From contig CANQSG010000004.1 of the NCBI GenBank assembly GCA_947626485.1, positions 1 through 31,859 on the forward strand: a stretch of 31,859 nucleotides of DNA, in the 5' to 3' direction. The position numbers and the translations under genes are program-made. The stretch is from an uncultured Clostridia bacterium (GTDB lineage Bacteria > Bacillota > Clostridia > Oscillospirales > Acutalibacteraceae). The notes under the pieces were generated by a model, which made no database searches, was not told the DNA's origin, and saw only the letters and a program-made list of their open reading frames with translations. How positions within the stretch are numbered: position 1 is the stretch's first letter; every line of letters starts with the position of its first letter. Positions 8,112 through 15,535 of this stretch are shown piece after piece.

Positions 8112-9695
8112 CTAAAAATCCAGCTTGGTGACGAAGGCGAAGTCGAGCCAGCCGTCGCTGCGGGAGGTCGCGCCGGTGGAGATTGCGTTGTCGAAGGCGA
8201 GCACCGTGCGGGAGTAGAAGATCGGGACGAGCGTCCGGTCGGAGAGCAGCACGGATTGCAGGCGGTCAATGGCGTCGCCCGCCGCGGCGGGCGAGGCGCT
8301 GCGCAGGGCGGCAAGGGCGGAGGTCGCCGCCTCGTCGGTGTGGCCGGTACAGCGCAGACACCGCTCGAAAAAGGCGGGGGCGGCAAAGCGGTCGGCGCCG
8401 CCCGTAACGGGCAGCAGCGCGAGCTGATAGCCGCCGTTCGCGCCGGGGACGAGGGAAGAAAGGCTGTCGGCGGGCTTGATGTTGAGATAGGCGCCGAGGT
8501 TTTGCTGCCAGTGGGCGGCGAGCGCCGTCGCGACGTCGCGCAGCAGCGGCGTGTTGTAATAAAGCAGCGTCGTCTCGGGCAGGCGGGCGTTCGGCAAAGC
8601 CGTGATCGCCTGCGAAAAGAGGGCGCGCGCCTGCGCGGGCTGATAGGCGTCGACGTGGGTGCTGCGGCCGTCGAGCGCCCCGCTCGGACGCAGGTCGGGC
8701 GGCAGCAGGTGGTCGGCGGGGGCGGCGCCCTCGGGCAGCAGACCGGCGTAACGCGACGCGTCGATTGAAAGGCAGAACGATCGGCGCAGCGCGTCCGGCA
8801 TGCTTTGCGGCAGGGCGAGCACCCAGGCGACGTCGGAATAGAGCGTCGCGTTGAGGCTTTCGGGCGGCGCGGCGGCGGCGATCCCGCTGACGGCGGCGCC
8901 GTCGGCATACCCTTCCGTGACGCGGGTCAGGGCGTCCTCGTCCTCGGCGGGCACGGTGAAGCGCACCGAGGCGTTGCGGCTCGGAAATTTCCCGTTGTAT
9001 TTGGCGTTGCGGGTCAGCCGGATGGCGAAGGAGGGCGCGCCGGGCGGGTCCCAAAGCCGGAGGCGATAGGAGCCGTTGGCGAGCACATTTTCCTGATCGA
9101 GGCCGTATTTCCCGTTGGCCTTTTCGAAAAAGGCGCGCTGGCAGGGCATGCAGACGGCGGTCGTCAGCGTCGTCAAAAACTCGCTGTCCTCCCGCGCCAG
9201 CGTGATCTCGACCGTGGTGCGGTCGGCGGCGCGCACCTGCAGCGCCGCGGCGTTCGCCCTGCCCGTGGCAAAAGGCTCCGCCCCCGCGATGCAATAGAGG
9301 GTGTTGGCCGCCGGCGCCTTCGTCTCGGGGGAGAGCGCCCGCCGGAAGGCGAAGACGAAATCGTCGGCGATCAGCGCGTCGCCGTTGCTCCAGACCGCGT
9401 CGGGCGAGAGGTAAAAGCGATAGGTCAGGCCGTCCTTTTCATACCGTTCGGCGCAGCCCGTCACGATTTTCCCCGTCTCGTCGGCGCGCATCAGCCCCTC
9501 GAAGAGGTTGCGAACGAGCAGCCGCTCGCTGTCGCTTGACGCCAGCTGGGGGTCGAGCGTCGTCGGCACCTCGGGCAGCAAAAACGCCAGCGCGGCGTCC
9601 TGCGCGTCCGACCCGCAGGCGCAGAAGGACGCGCAGAGCAGCAGCGCGAGCAGCGCCGCCGCGACCGCCCGCAGGAAGCAGAACCGCCGCGTCAC
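8112..9695 (-). CDS. Oligopeptide-type ABC transporter substrate-binding lipoprotein (SBP_bac_5)
   Basis: The 527-residue product has a basic N-terminus, a hydrophobic segment (~10-24) and a Cys-rich cleavage region ending at Cys27 (FCAC), consistent with a lipoprotein although the lipobox is atypical. The OppA/DppA family body follows: PTTLDPQLASSDSERLLVRN, NLFEGLMR, DAVWSNGDALIADDFVFAFR and NGKYGLD. Such proteins capture peptides for ABC import or act as extracytoplasmic sensors. No permease or ATPase is adjacent, so it is an orphan. The GTG start overlaps the stop of the phosphoesterase gene (GTGA), and no separate ribosome binding site is seen, so translation is probably coupled. Confidence 0.85.
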   Translation of the reverse strand: MTRRFCFLRAVAAALLALLLCASFCACGSDAQDAALAFLLPEVPTTLDPQLASSDSERLLVRNLFEGLMRADETGKIVTGCAERYEKDGLTYRFYLSPDAVWSNGDALIADDFVFAFRRALSPETKAPAANTLYCIAGAEPFATGRANAAALQVRAADRTTVEITLAREDSEFLTTLTTAVCMPCQRAFFEKANGKYGLDQENVLANGSYRLRLWDPPGAPSFAIRLTRNAKYNGKFPSRNASVRFTVPAEDEDALTRVTEGYADGAAVSGIAAAAPPESLNATLYSDVAWVLALPQSMPDALRRSFCLSIDASRYAGLLPEGAAPADHLLPPDLRPSGALDGRSTHVDAYQPAQARALFSQAITALPNARLPETTLLYYNTPLLRDVATALAAHWQQNLGAYLNIKPADSLSSLVPGANGGYQLALLPVTGGADRFAAPAFFERCLRCTGHTDEAATSALAALRSASPAAAGDAIDRLQSVLLSDRTLVPIFYSRTVLAFDNAISTGATSRSDGWLDFAFVTKLDF

Positions 9696-10756
9696 GAAAG
9701 CTTTACGTGCAGGCTCGAGATCTCGGGCACGTAACCGCCGGCCTCCTTGTCCTCGCCCGGGCCGATGCCGAACATCCAGGAGGTCTTCATGCCGTCGATC
9801 GTGACCTCGCCGTCGGTCGAGACGGTGAAGATCGCGTTGAGCGGGTCGTTGAAGAACCAGGTGTTGGGGCTCTGCCAGATCTTGCGCACCTCGATCTCGG
9901 TCGTCTCGATCTCCTTGCCCGCGTCGTCGTATTTCGTCAGCATGTAGGTCTGGCCGGGCAGATAATGGTGTTGGCCGCCCGTCAGCATCCAGTAGCCGTT
10001 GCGCACCGTGTTGACGTCGAAGAAGAGGACGTCGTCCTCGATCGCCCAGTGGTTCGAGTGCAGGTGGCCGTTGACCGAGAGCAGGACGGTGTGGGGGCGG
10101 ATGGCGTTGACCTTGCGGTAGAGCGCGCGCACGGCGTCGCGGTCGGCGCTCGCGGTCCAGTGGGTGCTGAAGGATTCATGCGCGAAAACCATGCAGCAAA
10201 GTCCCTTGTGCGCGGCGTCGGTCAAAACGTCCTCGAGCCAGGCGAGCTGCGTCGGGTTCAGGCTGCCGCCGCGGCTGTTTTCGGCGGGCGGGCCGAAGCT
10301 GCCCTGCCGGTTGTGCTCCCAGACGCCGTCGGGCGAGAGGGAATAGTTCGTGTCGACGCAGACGATGCGGAAGGAGTTATGATCGAAATAATAATAGCCG
10401 ATCGACCCGTCGCCGATCTTGCCGTCGGCCGTGCCCCAGACGACGTCGCGGTTGGTGAGCAGCGGCGTGACGACCTGCATCGAATTTTCCGCCGTTTCGA
10501 GCTCGTGGTTGCCGTAGAGCCCGTAGACCGGCAGGCCGTAGCGGTTGTGCAGATAGGCGTTCGTCAGCTCGGGCGAGCCGGCGTAATGGTTGCAAAAATC
10601 GCCGCAATGGATGACAAATTCCGCCTGCGCGTCGTGCGCGCGGTCGAGGATCTGTTCGAGGTCGGCGACGGAAGAGGCGTACATGGCTTCTTTATAGTGC
10701 AGGTCGGCAAACACCGAAAAGGTCAGCCGGTCTGCGCCGGATGCGGATGCGTTCAT
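9692..10756 (-). CDS. Calcineurin-like metallophosphoesterase
   Basis: The 354-residue enzyme shows the dinuclear-metal set in order: DLH (Asp18, His20), CGDF (Asp53), GNHE (Asn83, His84), a histidine in FAHES and GHLH. It is therefore expected to hydrolyse a phosphomonoester or phosphodiester using two divalent metals. No signal peptide is seen, so it should be cytoplasmic, although several family members act on nucleotides or lipids outside. A C-terminal beta-rich part of ~100 residues follows the catalytic domain. AAGGAGGAA is well placed for the ATG. It is the first gene of a two-gene operon with the peptide-binding lipoprotein. Confidence 0.88.
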   Translation of the reverse strand: MNASASGADRLTFSVFADLHYKEAMYASSVADLEQILDRAHDAQAEFVIHCGDFCNHYAGSPELTNAYLHNRYGLPVYGLYGNHELETAENSMQVVTPLLTNRDVVWGTADGKIGDGSIGYYYFDHNSFRIVCVDTNYSLSPDGVWEHNRQGSFGPPAENSRGGSLNPTQLAWLEDVLTDAAHKGLCCMVFAHESFSTHWTASADRDAVRALYRKVNAIRPHTVLLSVNGHLHSNHWAIEDDVLFFDVNTVRNGYWMLTGGQHHYLPGQTYMLTKYDDAGKEIETTEIEVRKIWQSPNTWFFNDPLNAIFTVSTDGEVTIDGMKTSWMFGIGPGEDKEAGGYVPEISSLHVKLS

Positions 10757-10833
10757 AACGGGTTCCTCCTTAGGGCTTTTTCAAAAATTTTGCGGCGCAA
10801 AAGCGGCGAAAAATGCCGCTTCGTCCCGTTGCT

Positions 10834-10862
10834 ATTATAGCGCACCGCGCCGCGCTTTGCAA
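10834..10862 (-). promoter_or_regulatory. Promoter of the phosphoesterase/binding-protein operon
   Basis: On the minus strand, TTGCAA (10862-10857), a 17-bp spacer and a perfect TATAAT (10839-10834). It is divergent from the ylxM promoter ~100 bp away. The leader of about 70 nt contains a short 7-bp hairpin (10801-10821). Confidence 0.72.
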
Positions 10863-10934
10863 TCCTGAATTTCGCGCGCGCGGGGTAAATTTTGCGCGCA
10901 AAAAAGAAACGAATTTGTCTGTAAAGAAAAATAC

Positions 10935-10963
10935 TTGACAAGGCCGCGTCGGTGTGGTATACT
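10935..10963 (+). promoter_or_regulatory. Sigma-A promoter of the ylxM-ffh operon
   Basis: A consensus TTGACA (10935-10940), a 17-bp spacer ending TGTGG, and TATACT (10958-10963) with an extended -10. The expected start is near 10970. This is among the strongest promoter matches in the window. Confidence 0.85.
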
Positions 10964-10997
10964 AACCGGGAACCGAAAAAGTATGGACGGGAAACGC

Positions 10998-11309
10998 ATG
11001 GCAAAAGATCTGACCTTCGGCGCGCTGCTCGACTGTTACGGCGCGGTGCTGCACGAAAAGCCCCGGCTTTTGATGGAATACTATTATAACGACGATCTCT
11101 CCCTCGCCGAGATCGCCGAGAACACCGGCATGACCCGGCAGGGGGTGCACGACGCCCTCAAACGCGCCGAAGCGCAGCTGACCGAGTACGAAGCGCTGTT
11201 GCAGGTCTGCGCGCGCACGCGGGAGCTGAAAACGCTCGCGCAAAACTGCCGGAACGACCCGGACGGCGCGGCACTGCGCGCCCTGCTCGACTGCATCGAC
11301 TCGCTGTAA
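10998..11309 (+). CDS. ylxM: YlxM/p13-like helix-turn-helix protein
   Basis: The 103-residue YlxM family protein resembles a sigma region 4 HTH (MEYYYNDDLSLAEIAENTG followed by TRQGVHDALKRAE). It always sits next to ffh in Firmicutes and has been linked to SRP function. An in-frame ATG at 10983 would leave almost no leader from the predicted start site. The ATG at 10998 begins MAKDLTFGALLDCYGAVL, where homologues begin, so I chose it; neither has a strong ribosome binding site (GACGGGAA precedes 10998). It is the first gene of the SRP operon. Confidence 0.85.
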   Translation: MAKDLTFGALLDCYGAVLHEKPRLLMEYYYNDDLSLAEIAENTGMTRQGVHDALKRAEAQLTEYEALLQVCARTRELKTLAQNCRNDPDGAALRALLDCIDSL

Positions 11310-11333
11310 ACGGGGCAAACCCGGAAAGGAAGA

Positions 11334-12674
11334 ATGGATTTGGCCTTCGATCAATTATCCGATAAAATCGCCGCCGCCTTCAAACGGCTGCGCTCGAAAG
11401 GCAAGCTGACCGAGGCCGACGTCCGCGAGGCCATGCGGGAGGTTCGCCTCGCGCTGCTTGAAGCCGACGTCAACTATAAGGTCGCCAAGGATTTCACTTC
11501 CTCGGTCGCCGAAAAGTGCATCGGCGAGCGGGTGATGGACAGCCTGACCGCGCCGCAGACGGTCGTCAAGATCGTCCGCGACGAGCTGACGGAGCTCATG
11601 GGCGGGCAGCAGACCCGCCTGAAAACCGCCGCGAAAATCCCGACCGTGATCTTGATGTGCGGCTTACAGGGCTCCGGTAAAACGACCCACAGCGCAAAAT
11701 TAGCCAAATTCCTGAAGGCGCAGGGGCACCGCCCGATGCTCGTCGCCTGCGACATTTACCGCCCCGCCGCGATCGAACAGTTACAGGTCGTCGGCAAGGC
11801 GGCGGGCGTCCCGGTCTTCGAAAAGGGCACCCAAGCGCCCGAGCAGACGGCGCGCGAGGCGGTGCGCTACGCCCGCGATTACGGGCACGATTTCGTCCTG
11901 CTCGACACCGCCGGCCGCCTGCACATCGACGACGACCTCATGGCGGAGCTGACCCGCATCACGCAGGCCGTCGAGGTCAACGACATCCTCCTCGTCATCG
12001 ACGCGATGATCGGACAGGACGCCGTCAACGTCGCCAAGGCCTTCAACGACCTGCTCGAGATCGACGGCGTGATCTTAACCAAGCTCGACGGCGACACCCG
12101 CGGCGGCGCCGCGCTTTCGGTGCGCGCCGTGACCGGAAAGCCGATTTTGTTCGCCGGCGTGGGCGAAAAGTTAGACGACCTCGAGGAATTTCACCCCGAC
12201 CGCATGGCCTCCCGCATTCTCGGCATGGGGGACGTTCTCTCGCTGATTGAGCGGGTCGAGACCGAGATCGACGAGCGCGAAGCCGCCGAGGCCGCCCGCC
12301 GCCTCGAAGAAAATAAATTCGATATGAACGACCTGCTCGCCCAGTTTCAGAGCATCAAGAAGATGGGCTCGCTCAAAAGCCTGTTGAAAATGCTGCCCGG
12401 CATGGAGCGCCAGCTGCGCGACGTCGATATCGACGACCGCGAGCTGCTGCACATCGAGGCGATCATCACCTCGATGACCCCGAAGGAGCGCGCCAAGCCC
12501 GACCTGCTGGGCGCCTCCCGTAAGCGGCGCATTGCCGCCGGCTCCGGTACCTCGGTCGAGGCCGTCAACCGCCTGCTGCGCCAGTACGAGCAGATGAAAA
12601 AAATGTTCCGGCAGATGTCCGGCAAAAAGGGCAAGCGCGGCCGCATGACCCTGCCGCCCGGCTTTCCGTCCTAA
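11334..12674 (+). CDS. ffh: Signal recognition particle protein Ffh (SRP54)
   Basis: Ffh (446 residues) binds signal sequences and SRP RNA and delivers nascent chains to FtsY at the membrane. The NG domain contains the P-loop GLQGSGKTTHSAKLAKF (~107-123), DTAGRL and TKLDGDTRGGAALS. The M domain (~300-446) ends in a Met-rich, basic segment (MKKMFRQMSGKKGKRGR) and PPGF. AAAGGAAG is positioned for the ATG at 11334. The gene is 24 bases after ylxM. Nothing unusual is seen. Confidence 0.97.
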   Translation: MDLAFDQLSDKIAAAFKRLRSKGKLTEADVREAMREVRLALLEADVNYKVAKDFTSSVAEKCIGERVMDSLTAPQTVVKIVRDELTELMGGQQTRLKTAAKIPTVILMCGLQGSGKTTHSAKLAKFLKAQGHRPMLVACDIYRPAAIEQLQVVGKAAGVPVFEKGTQAPEQTAREAVRYARDYGHDFVLLDTAGRLHIDDDLMAELTRITQAVEVNDILLVIDAMIGQDAVNVAKAFNDLLEIDGVILTKLDGDTRGGAALSVRAVTGKPILFAGVGEKLDDLEEFHPDRMASRILGMGDVLSLIERVETEIDEREAAEAARRLEENKFDMNDLLAQFQSIKKMGSLKSLLKMLPGMERQLRDVDIDDRELLHIEAIITSMTPKERAKPDLLGASRKRRIAAGSGTSVEAVNRLLRQYEQMKKMFRQMSGKKGKRGRMTLPPGFPS

Positions 12675-12759
12675 CGTCCGACCCCGCCGCGCCGCGGCAC
12701 CCGATCGCTTTTCCGGCTCAAACGCCTGAAATGGATTTTTTTGCAGGAGGTGGAACCAC

Positions 12760-13002
12760 ATGGCAGTCAAGATCCGTCTGCGCCGCATGGGCGCGAAAAA
12801 GGCGCCGTTTTACCGCGTCGTCGTCGCCGACTCGAGAAGCCCGCGCGACGGCCGCTTCATCGAAGAATTGGGCTACTACGACCCGACCAAAGACCCGGTC
12901 GTCGTCCAAATCGACGGGGAAAAGGCCAAAAAATGGATCTCGAACGGCGCCCAGCCGACCGATACGGTCAAGGCGCTGCTCAAGAAAAACGGCGTGCTGT
13001 AA
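12760..13002 (+). CDS. rpsP: Ribosomal protein bS16
   Basis: The 80-residue bS16 of the small ribosomal subunit starts MAVKIRLRRMGAKKAPFYR, the family hallmark, and contains GRFIEELGYYDP. GCAGGAGG is a strong ribosome binding site for the ATG at 12760, in keeping with high expression. It follows ffh by 85 bases without an intervening terminator. Confidence 0.98.
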   Translation: MAVKIRLRRMGAKKAPFYRVVVADSRSPRDGRFIEELGYYDPTKDPVVVQIDGEKAKKWISNGAQPTDTVKALLKKNGVL

Positions 13003-13030
13003 GCGCCGCTGAAAGGAAACAAAAACCGGC

Positions 13031-13264
13031 ATGGAAGATTTACTCAAGACCATCGCCGCCGGCCTGGTGGAGCAACCCGACGCGGTCTCCGTCACGGTCG
13101 ACGCGCCCGATGAGGAAAACGTCGTCGTCTATCATCTGCACGTCGCGGAGAACGATATGGGACACGTCATCGGAAAACAGGGCCGCATCGCCAAGGCGAT
13201 CCGCGTTGTCATGCGCGCGGCGGCCAACCGCAACGGCCAGAAGGTCGCGGTCGAGATCGACTGA
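13031..13264 (+). CDS. khpA: KH-domain RNA-binding protein KhpA
   Basis: The 77-residue single KH domain carries the GxxG loop in DMGHVIGKQGRIAKAIR. KhpA (YlqC) forms a dimer with KhpB and binds many RNAs in Firmicutes, affecting cell elongation and division in streptococci. AAAGGAAA precedes the ATG at a slightly long distance. It is in its usual place between rpsP and rimM. A terminator-like hairpin follows its stop. Confidence 0.94.
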   Translation: MEDLLKTIAAGLVEQPDAVSVTVDAPDEENVVVYHLHVAENDMGHVIGKQGRIAKAIRVVMRAAANRNGQKVAVEID

Positions 13265-13285
13265 TCGCGCCTGTCGCGGCAAAAC

Positions 13286-13339
13286 GCTCTGTCCAACCCT
13301 GGAACGCCTCGCCGGCGGCCGGCCGGACAGAGCTTTTTT
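13286..13339 (+). terminator. Terminator/attenuator between khpA and rimM
   Basis: A perfect 9-bp stem (13286-13294 with 13325-13333) with a GC-rich, partly self-pairing loop is followed by six T. It has the full form of an intrinsic terminator inside an operon that is normally continuous. It may lower expression of rimM-trmD relative to ffh-rpsP-khpA. No separate promoter for rimM is evident. Confidence 0.75.
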
Positions 13340-13362
13340 ATCGCCGAACCGGGGGAACCAAC

Positions 13363-13878
13363 ATGCGAAAACCGTTTTTACCGACCGGCCGTGTCGTCGG
13401 CACCCACGGGGTGCGCGGGATGCTGCGCGTGCAGCCCTGGTGCGATACGCCGGCCGTTCTGTGCGAATTTGCCACCCTTTACACCGCGCCCGAAGAACGC
13501 GCGGCGGTGCGCGTCTGCGCCGCCCGGCAGCACGGCAATCTTGTCCTGTTGCAGCTCGAGGGCGTCGAAACCGTCGAGGCCGCCGAGGGGCTGCGGGGGC
13601 GCACGCTCTATGCGGCGCGGCGGGATCTCAAGCTCGAGGAAGGGCGCTATCTGATCGACGACCTGCTCGGCTGCCGCGTGAACGACGCCGACACCGGCGC
13701 CCTGCTCGGCACGCTCTGCGAGGTCTCGGCGACCGGCGCCAACGACGTCTGGCACGTCGAGCGCGACGGGAAGATTTACCTCGTCCCCGCCATCGAGGAG
13801 GTCATCGTCTCGGTCGACCCCGACGCCGAGGTGATCGTCCTGCGCCCCCTGAAAGGAATTTTTGACGATGCGGATTGA
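13363..13878 (+). CDS. rimM: Ribosome maturation factor RimM
   Basis: The 171-residue protein binds ribosomal protein uS19 and helps mature the 3' domain of 16S rRNA. The N-terminal beta-barrel begins FLPTGRVVGTHGVRGMLRVQP, and the C-terminal PRC-barrel contains the expected segment near WHVERDGKIYLVPAIEEVI. GGGGGAA precedes the ATG. Its 3' end overlaps trmD by 11 bases, consistent with coupled translation. Confidence 0.95.
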   Translation: MRKPFLPTGRVVGTHGVRGMLRVQPWCDTPAVLCEFATLYTAPEERAAVRVCAARQHGNLVLLQLEGVETVEAAEGLRGRTLYAARRDLKLEEGRYLIDDLLGCRVNDADTGALLGTLCEVSATGANDVWHVERDGKIYLVPAIEEVIVSVDPDAEVIVLRPLKGIFDDAD

Positions 13879-14629
13879 CCTGATGACCCTTTTTCCCGAA
13901 ATGTGCGAGGCGGTGCTCGGCGAGAGCATCATCGGCCGCGCGCGGCAGGCGGGCAAGGTCGACCTGCGCTGCGTCAATTTCCGGGATTTTACACTCGATA
14001 AGCACGGCCACGTCGACGATGCGCCCTACGGCGGCGGCATGGGCATGATTTTGTCGCCCCAGCCGATCTTCGACTGTTATCAAAGTCTTTACGACCCCGC
14101 GCGCGAAGAGAAGCCGCACCTGATCTACCTCTCGCCGAAGGGCGCCCCCTTCACCCAGCGCCGCGCCGTCGAGCTCGCGCAGCTCGACCGGCTCGTCCTG
14201 CTCTGCGGGCATTACGAGGGGGTCGACGAGCGCCTGCTCGATGAGATCGTCGACGAGGAGCTGTCGATCGGCGATTTCGTCGTCACCGGCGGGGAATTGC
14301 CCGCCCTGCTCGTCGCCGACGCGGTCTGCCGCATGCTGCCCGGCGTGCTGGCCGACGCCGCCTGCTTCGAGGAGGAAAGCCATTTCACCGGCCTGCTCGA
14401 ATACCCGCAGTACACCCGGCCGCCGGTCTGGCGCGACCGCGCCGTGCCCGAAATTCTGCTCAGCGGCCACCACGCCAACATCGCCCGCTGGCGGCGGGAG
14501 CAGTCCCTGCGGGAGACCGCCCGCCGTCGCCCCGCCCTTTTGCAGACCGCCGATTTAGACGCAAGCGACAAAAAATTTCTGGCGTCTCTTGAAGAAACCG
14601 GCGAACCTGCGAAAAACACCGACGAATAG
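13868..14629 (+). CDS. trmD: tRNA (guanine-37-N1)-methyltransferase TrmD
   Basis: TrmD (253 residues) is the SPOUT-class enzyme that makes m1G37 in tRNAs with G36 and G37, preventing +1 frameshifts; the tRNA-Pro(GGG) encoded 700 bases downstream is a textbook substrate. Motifs include DAPYGGGMGMI, IYLSPKGAPF and the knot region LLCGHYEGVDERL, then DEELSIGDFVVTGGE. The ATG at 13868 has AAAGGAAT upstream; a TTG six bases earlier is less likely. The operon stops here: no rplS (bL19), which usually follows, is present. Confidence 0.97.
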   Translation: MRIDLMTLFPEMCEAVLGESIIGRARQAGKVDLRCVNFRDFTLDKHGHVDDAPYGGGMGMILSPQPIFDCYQSLYDPAREEKPHLIYLSPKGAPFTQRRAVELAQLDRLVLLCGHYEGVDERLLDEIVDEELSIGDFVVTGGELPALLVADAVCRMLPGVLADAACFEEESHFTGLLEYPQYTRPPVWRDRAVPEILLSGHHANIARWRREQSLRETARRRPALLQTADLDASDKKFLASLEETGEPAKNTDE

Positions 14630-14951
14630 ATTGAATTTTGCCCTTTTTTCGTCAGCATTCCACAATTTTCTTGTTTCGATTTGTACAAACTTCCGATTTG
14701 CGACGCGGCGATATTTGTTAAGAAGCGAGAACTTTCAAATTGTCGTGGCAAATCCGTTGACACCACGATATATTGTGGTATAATGAGGAAAGGTTAGATA
14801 CGGTTAGAAGCTCGACACAGTTGTCCCGCCCTGCGCGCACATTTCCGACTTTGCCCGGCGGCGCGGACAAGACCAAACGGCAGGCGACGCTCTGCCGGCG
14901 GGTGCGCCGACGGGTCGCCCGCGCAACAAAAGAAAGTTTGAGGTATTTTCT
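14630..14951 (+). other. Gene-free stretch between trmD and ptsH
   Basis: The left half (14630-14756) is AT-rich with no convincing gene or terminator hairpin. A strong promoter lies at 14757-14784. The remaining ~160 bases are a GC-rich leader with a possible long-range pairing (TTGTCC near 14821 with GGACAA near 14866), but I recognise no known riboswitch or T-box. No bL19 gene is present. Confidence 0.6.
14757..14784 (+). promoter_or_regulatory. ptsH promoter with a 16-bp NrdR-box-like palindrome in its spacer
   Basis: Perfect TTGACA (14757-14762) and TATAAT (14779-14784) flank a 16-bp spacer that is itself a near-perfect palindrome (14763-14778, CCACGATATATTGTGG). It matches 13 of 16 positions of the NrdR-box consensus ACACWATATATWGTGT. 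A protein bound there would block RNA polymerase. A weak half-match (14733-14748) lies 30 bp upstream centre to centre, near the usual spacing of paired NrdR boxes. Confidence 0.6.
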
Positions 14952-15221
14952 ATGTGCGTAAAAGATGTTGTTGTGGAAAATCAGGCGGGGCTGCACGCGC
15001 GCCCGGCGACCTTCTTCATCCAGAAGGCGAATGAATTCAAGTCTTCGGTCTGGGTCGAAAAGGACGAGCGCCGCGTCAACGCCAAGAGCCTGCTCGGCGT
15101 GCTGTCGCTCGGCATCCTCGGCGGCACCCCCATCCGCATTATCGCGGACGGATCCGACGAACAGGAAGCGGTGCAGGAGCTCGTCGCCCTTGTGCAATCC
15201 CGTTTTTCGGATCAGTATTAA
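14952..15221 (+). CDS. ptsH: Phosphocarrier protein HPr
   Basis: HPr (89 residues) relays phosphate from enzyme I to sugar-specific EIIA proteins. The active His15 is in AGLHARPA, and the regulatory Ser46, phosphorylated by HprK in low-GC Gram-positives for catabolite repression through CcpA, is in NAKSLLGVLSLG. Both sites intact means true HPr rather than Crh, which lacks the histidine. TTTGAGGT lies before the ATG at 14952. The gene is monocistronic; no ptsI (enzyme I) is nearby. The promoter contains an NrdR-box-like palindrome. Confidence 0.95.
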   Translation: MCVKDVVVENQAGLHARPATFFIQKANEFKSSVWVEKDERRVNAKSLLGVLSLGILGGTPIRIIADGSDEQEAVQELVALVQSRFSDQY

Positions 15222-15236
15222 GCCGTTCTGCGCAGC

Positions 15237-15271
15237 AACGCGAAAGGGTCGAAAGACCTTTTCGCGTTTTT
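15237..15271 (+). terminator. Rho-independent terminator of ptsH
   Basis: A 14-bp stem (15237-15250 with 15255-15268, one G-T pair) is closed by a GAAA tetraloop and ends in a run of T. Confidence 0.92.
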
Positions 15272-15284
15272 GTGCGAAAAAGAC

Positions 15285-15313
15285 TTGATTTTTTCGCACG
15301 GACATGATAGAAT
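15285..15313 (+). promoter_or_regulatory. Promoter of the tRNA-Pro gene
   Basis: TTGATT (15285-15290), a 17-bp spacer and TAGAAT (15308-15313). The -35 is inside a perfect 10-bp inverted repeat (15272-15281 with 15290-15299), so it could also be extruded as a second hairpin after the ptsH terminator. Confidence 0.65.
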
Positions 15314-15324
15314 AACATTGGTAT

Positions 15325-15401
15325 CCGGGTGTGGCTCAGTTTGGTAGAGCGCTTGAATGGGGTTCAAGAGGCCGTGAGTTCGATTCTCGCCACTCGGACC
15401 A
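15325..15401 (+). tRNA. tRNA-Pro (anticodon GGG)
   Basis: A 77-base cloverleaf with all stems paired: acceptor CCGGGTG/CACTCGG, D-arm GCTC/GAGC, anticodon stem CTTGA/TCAAG, T-arm GTGAG/CTCGC with loop TTCGATT. Anticodon GGG at 15359-15361, preceded by T33 and followed by G37, the TrmD methylation site. The 3' CCA is encoded. It reads CCC and CCU proline codons. Confidence 0.96.
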
Positions 15402-15404
15402 TAC

Positions 15405-15456
15405 AAGAGTGTTTTTATGGTAATCGCAAGGTTTGCTGTAAGAACACTCTTTTTTA
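15405..15456 (+). terminator. Terminator after tRNA-Pro
   Basis: A 9-bp stem (15405-15413 with 15443-15451) and a 29-nt loop are followed by a run of seven T (15450-15456). Confidence 0.75.
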
Positions 15457-15535
15457 CATTCCCGCCGGTGCTTATGATGTTGCTGCCGGAGCGGCCGGCA
15501 AACGCCCCGAAAAATCGCAGAAGGGAGAAAATGTC

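Noticed and set aside
9536..10840. A 434-codon plus-strand frame opposite the metallophosphoesterase
   Set aside because: The minus strand carries all phosphoesterase motifs; the plus frame is a GC-driven shadow.
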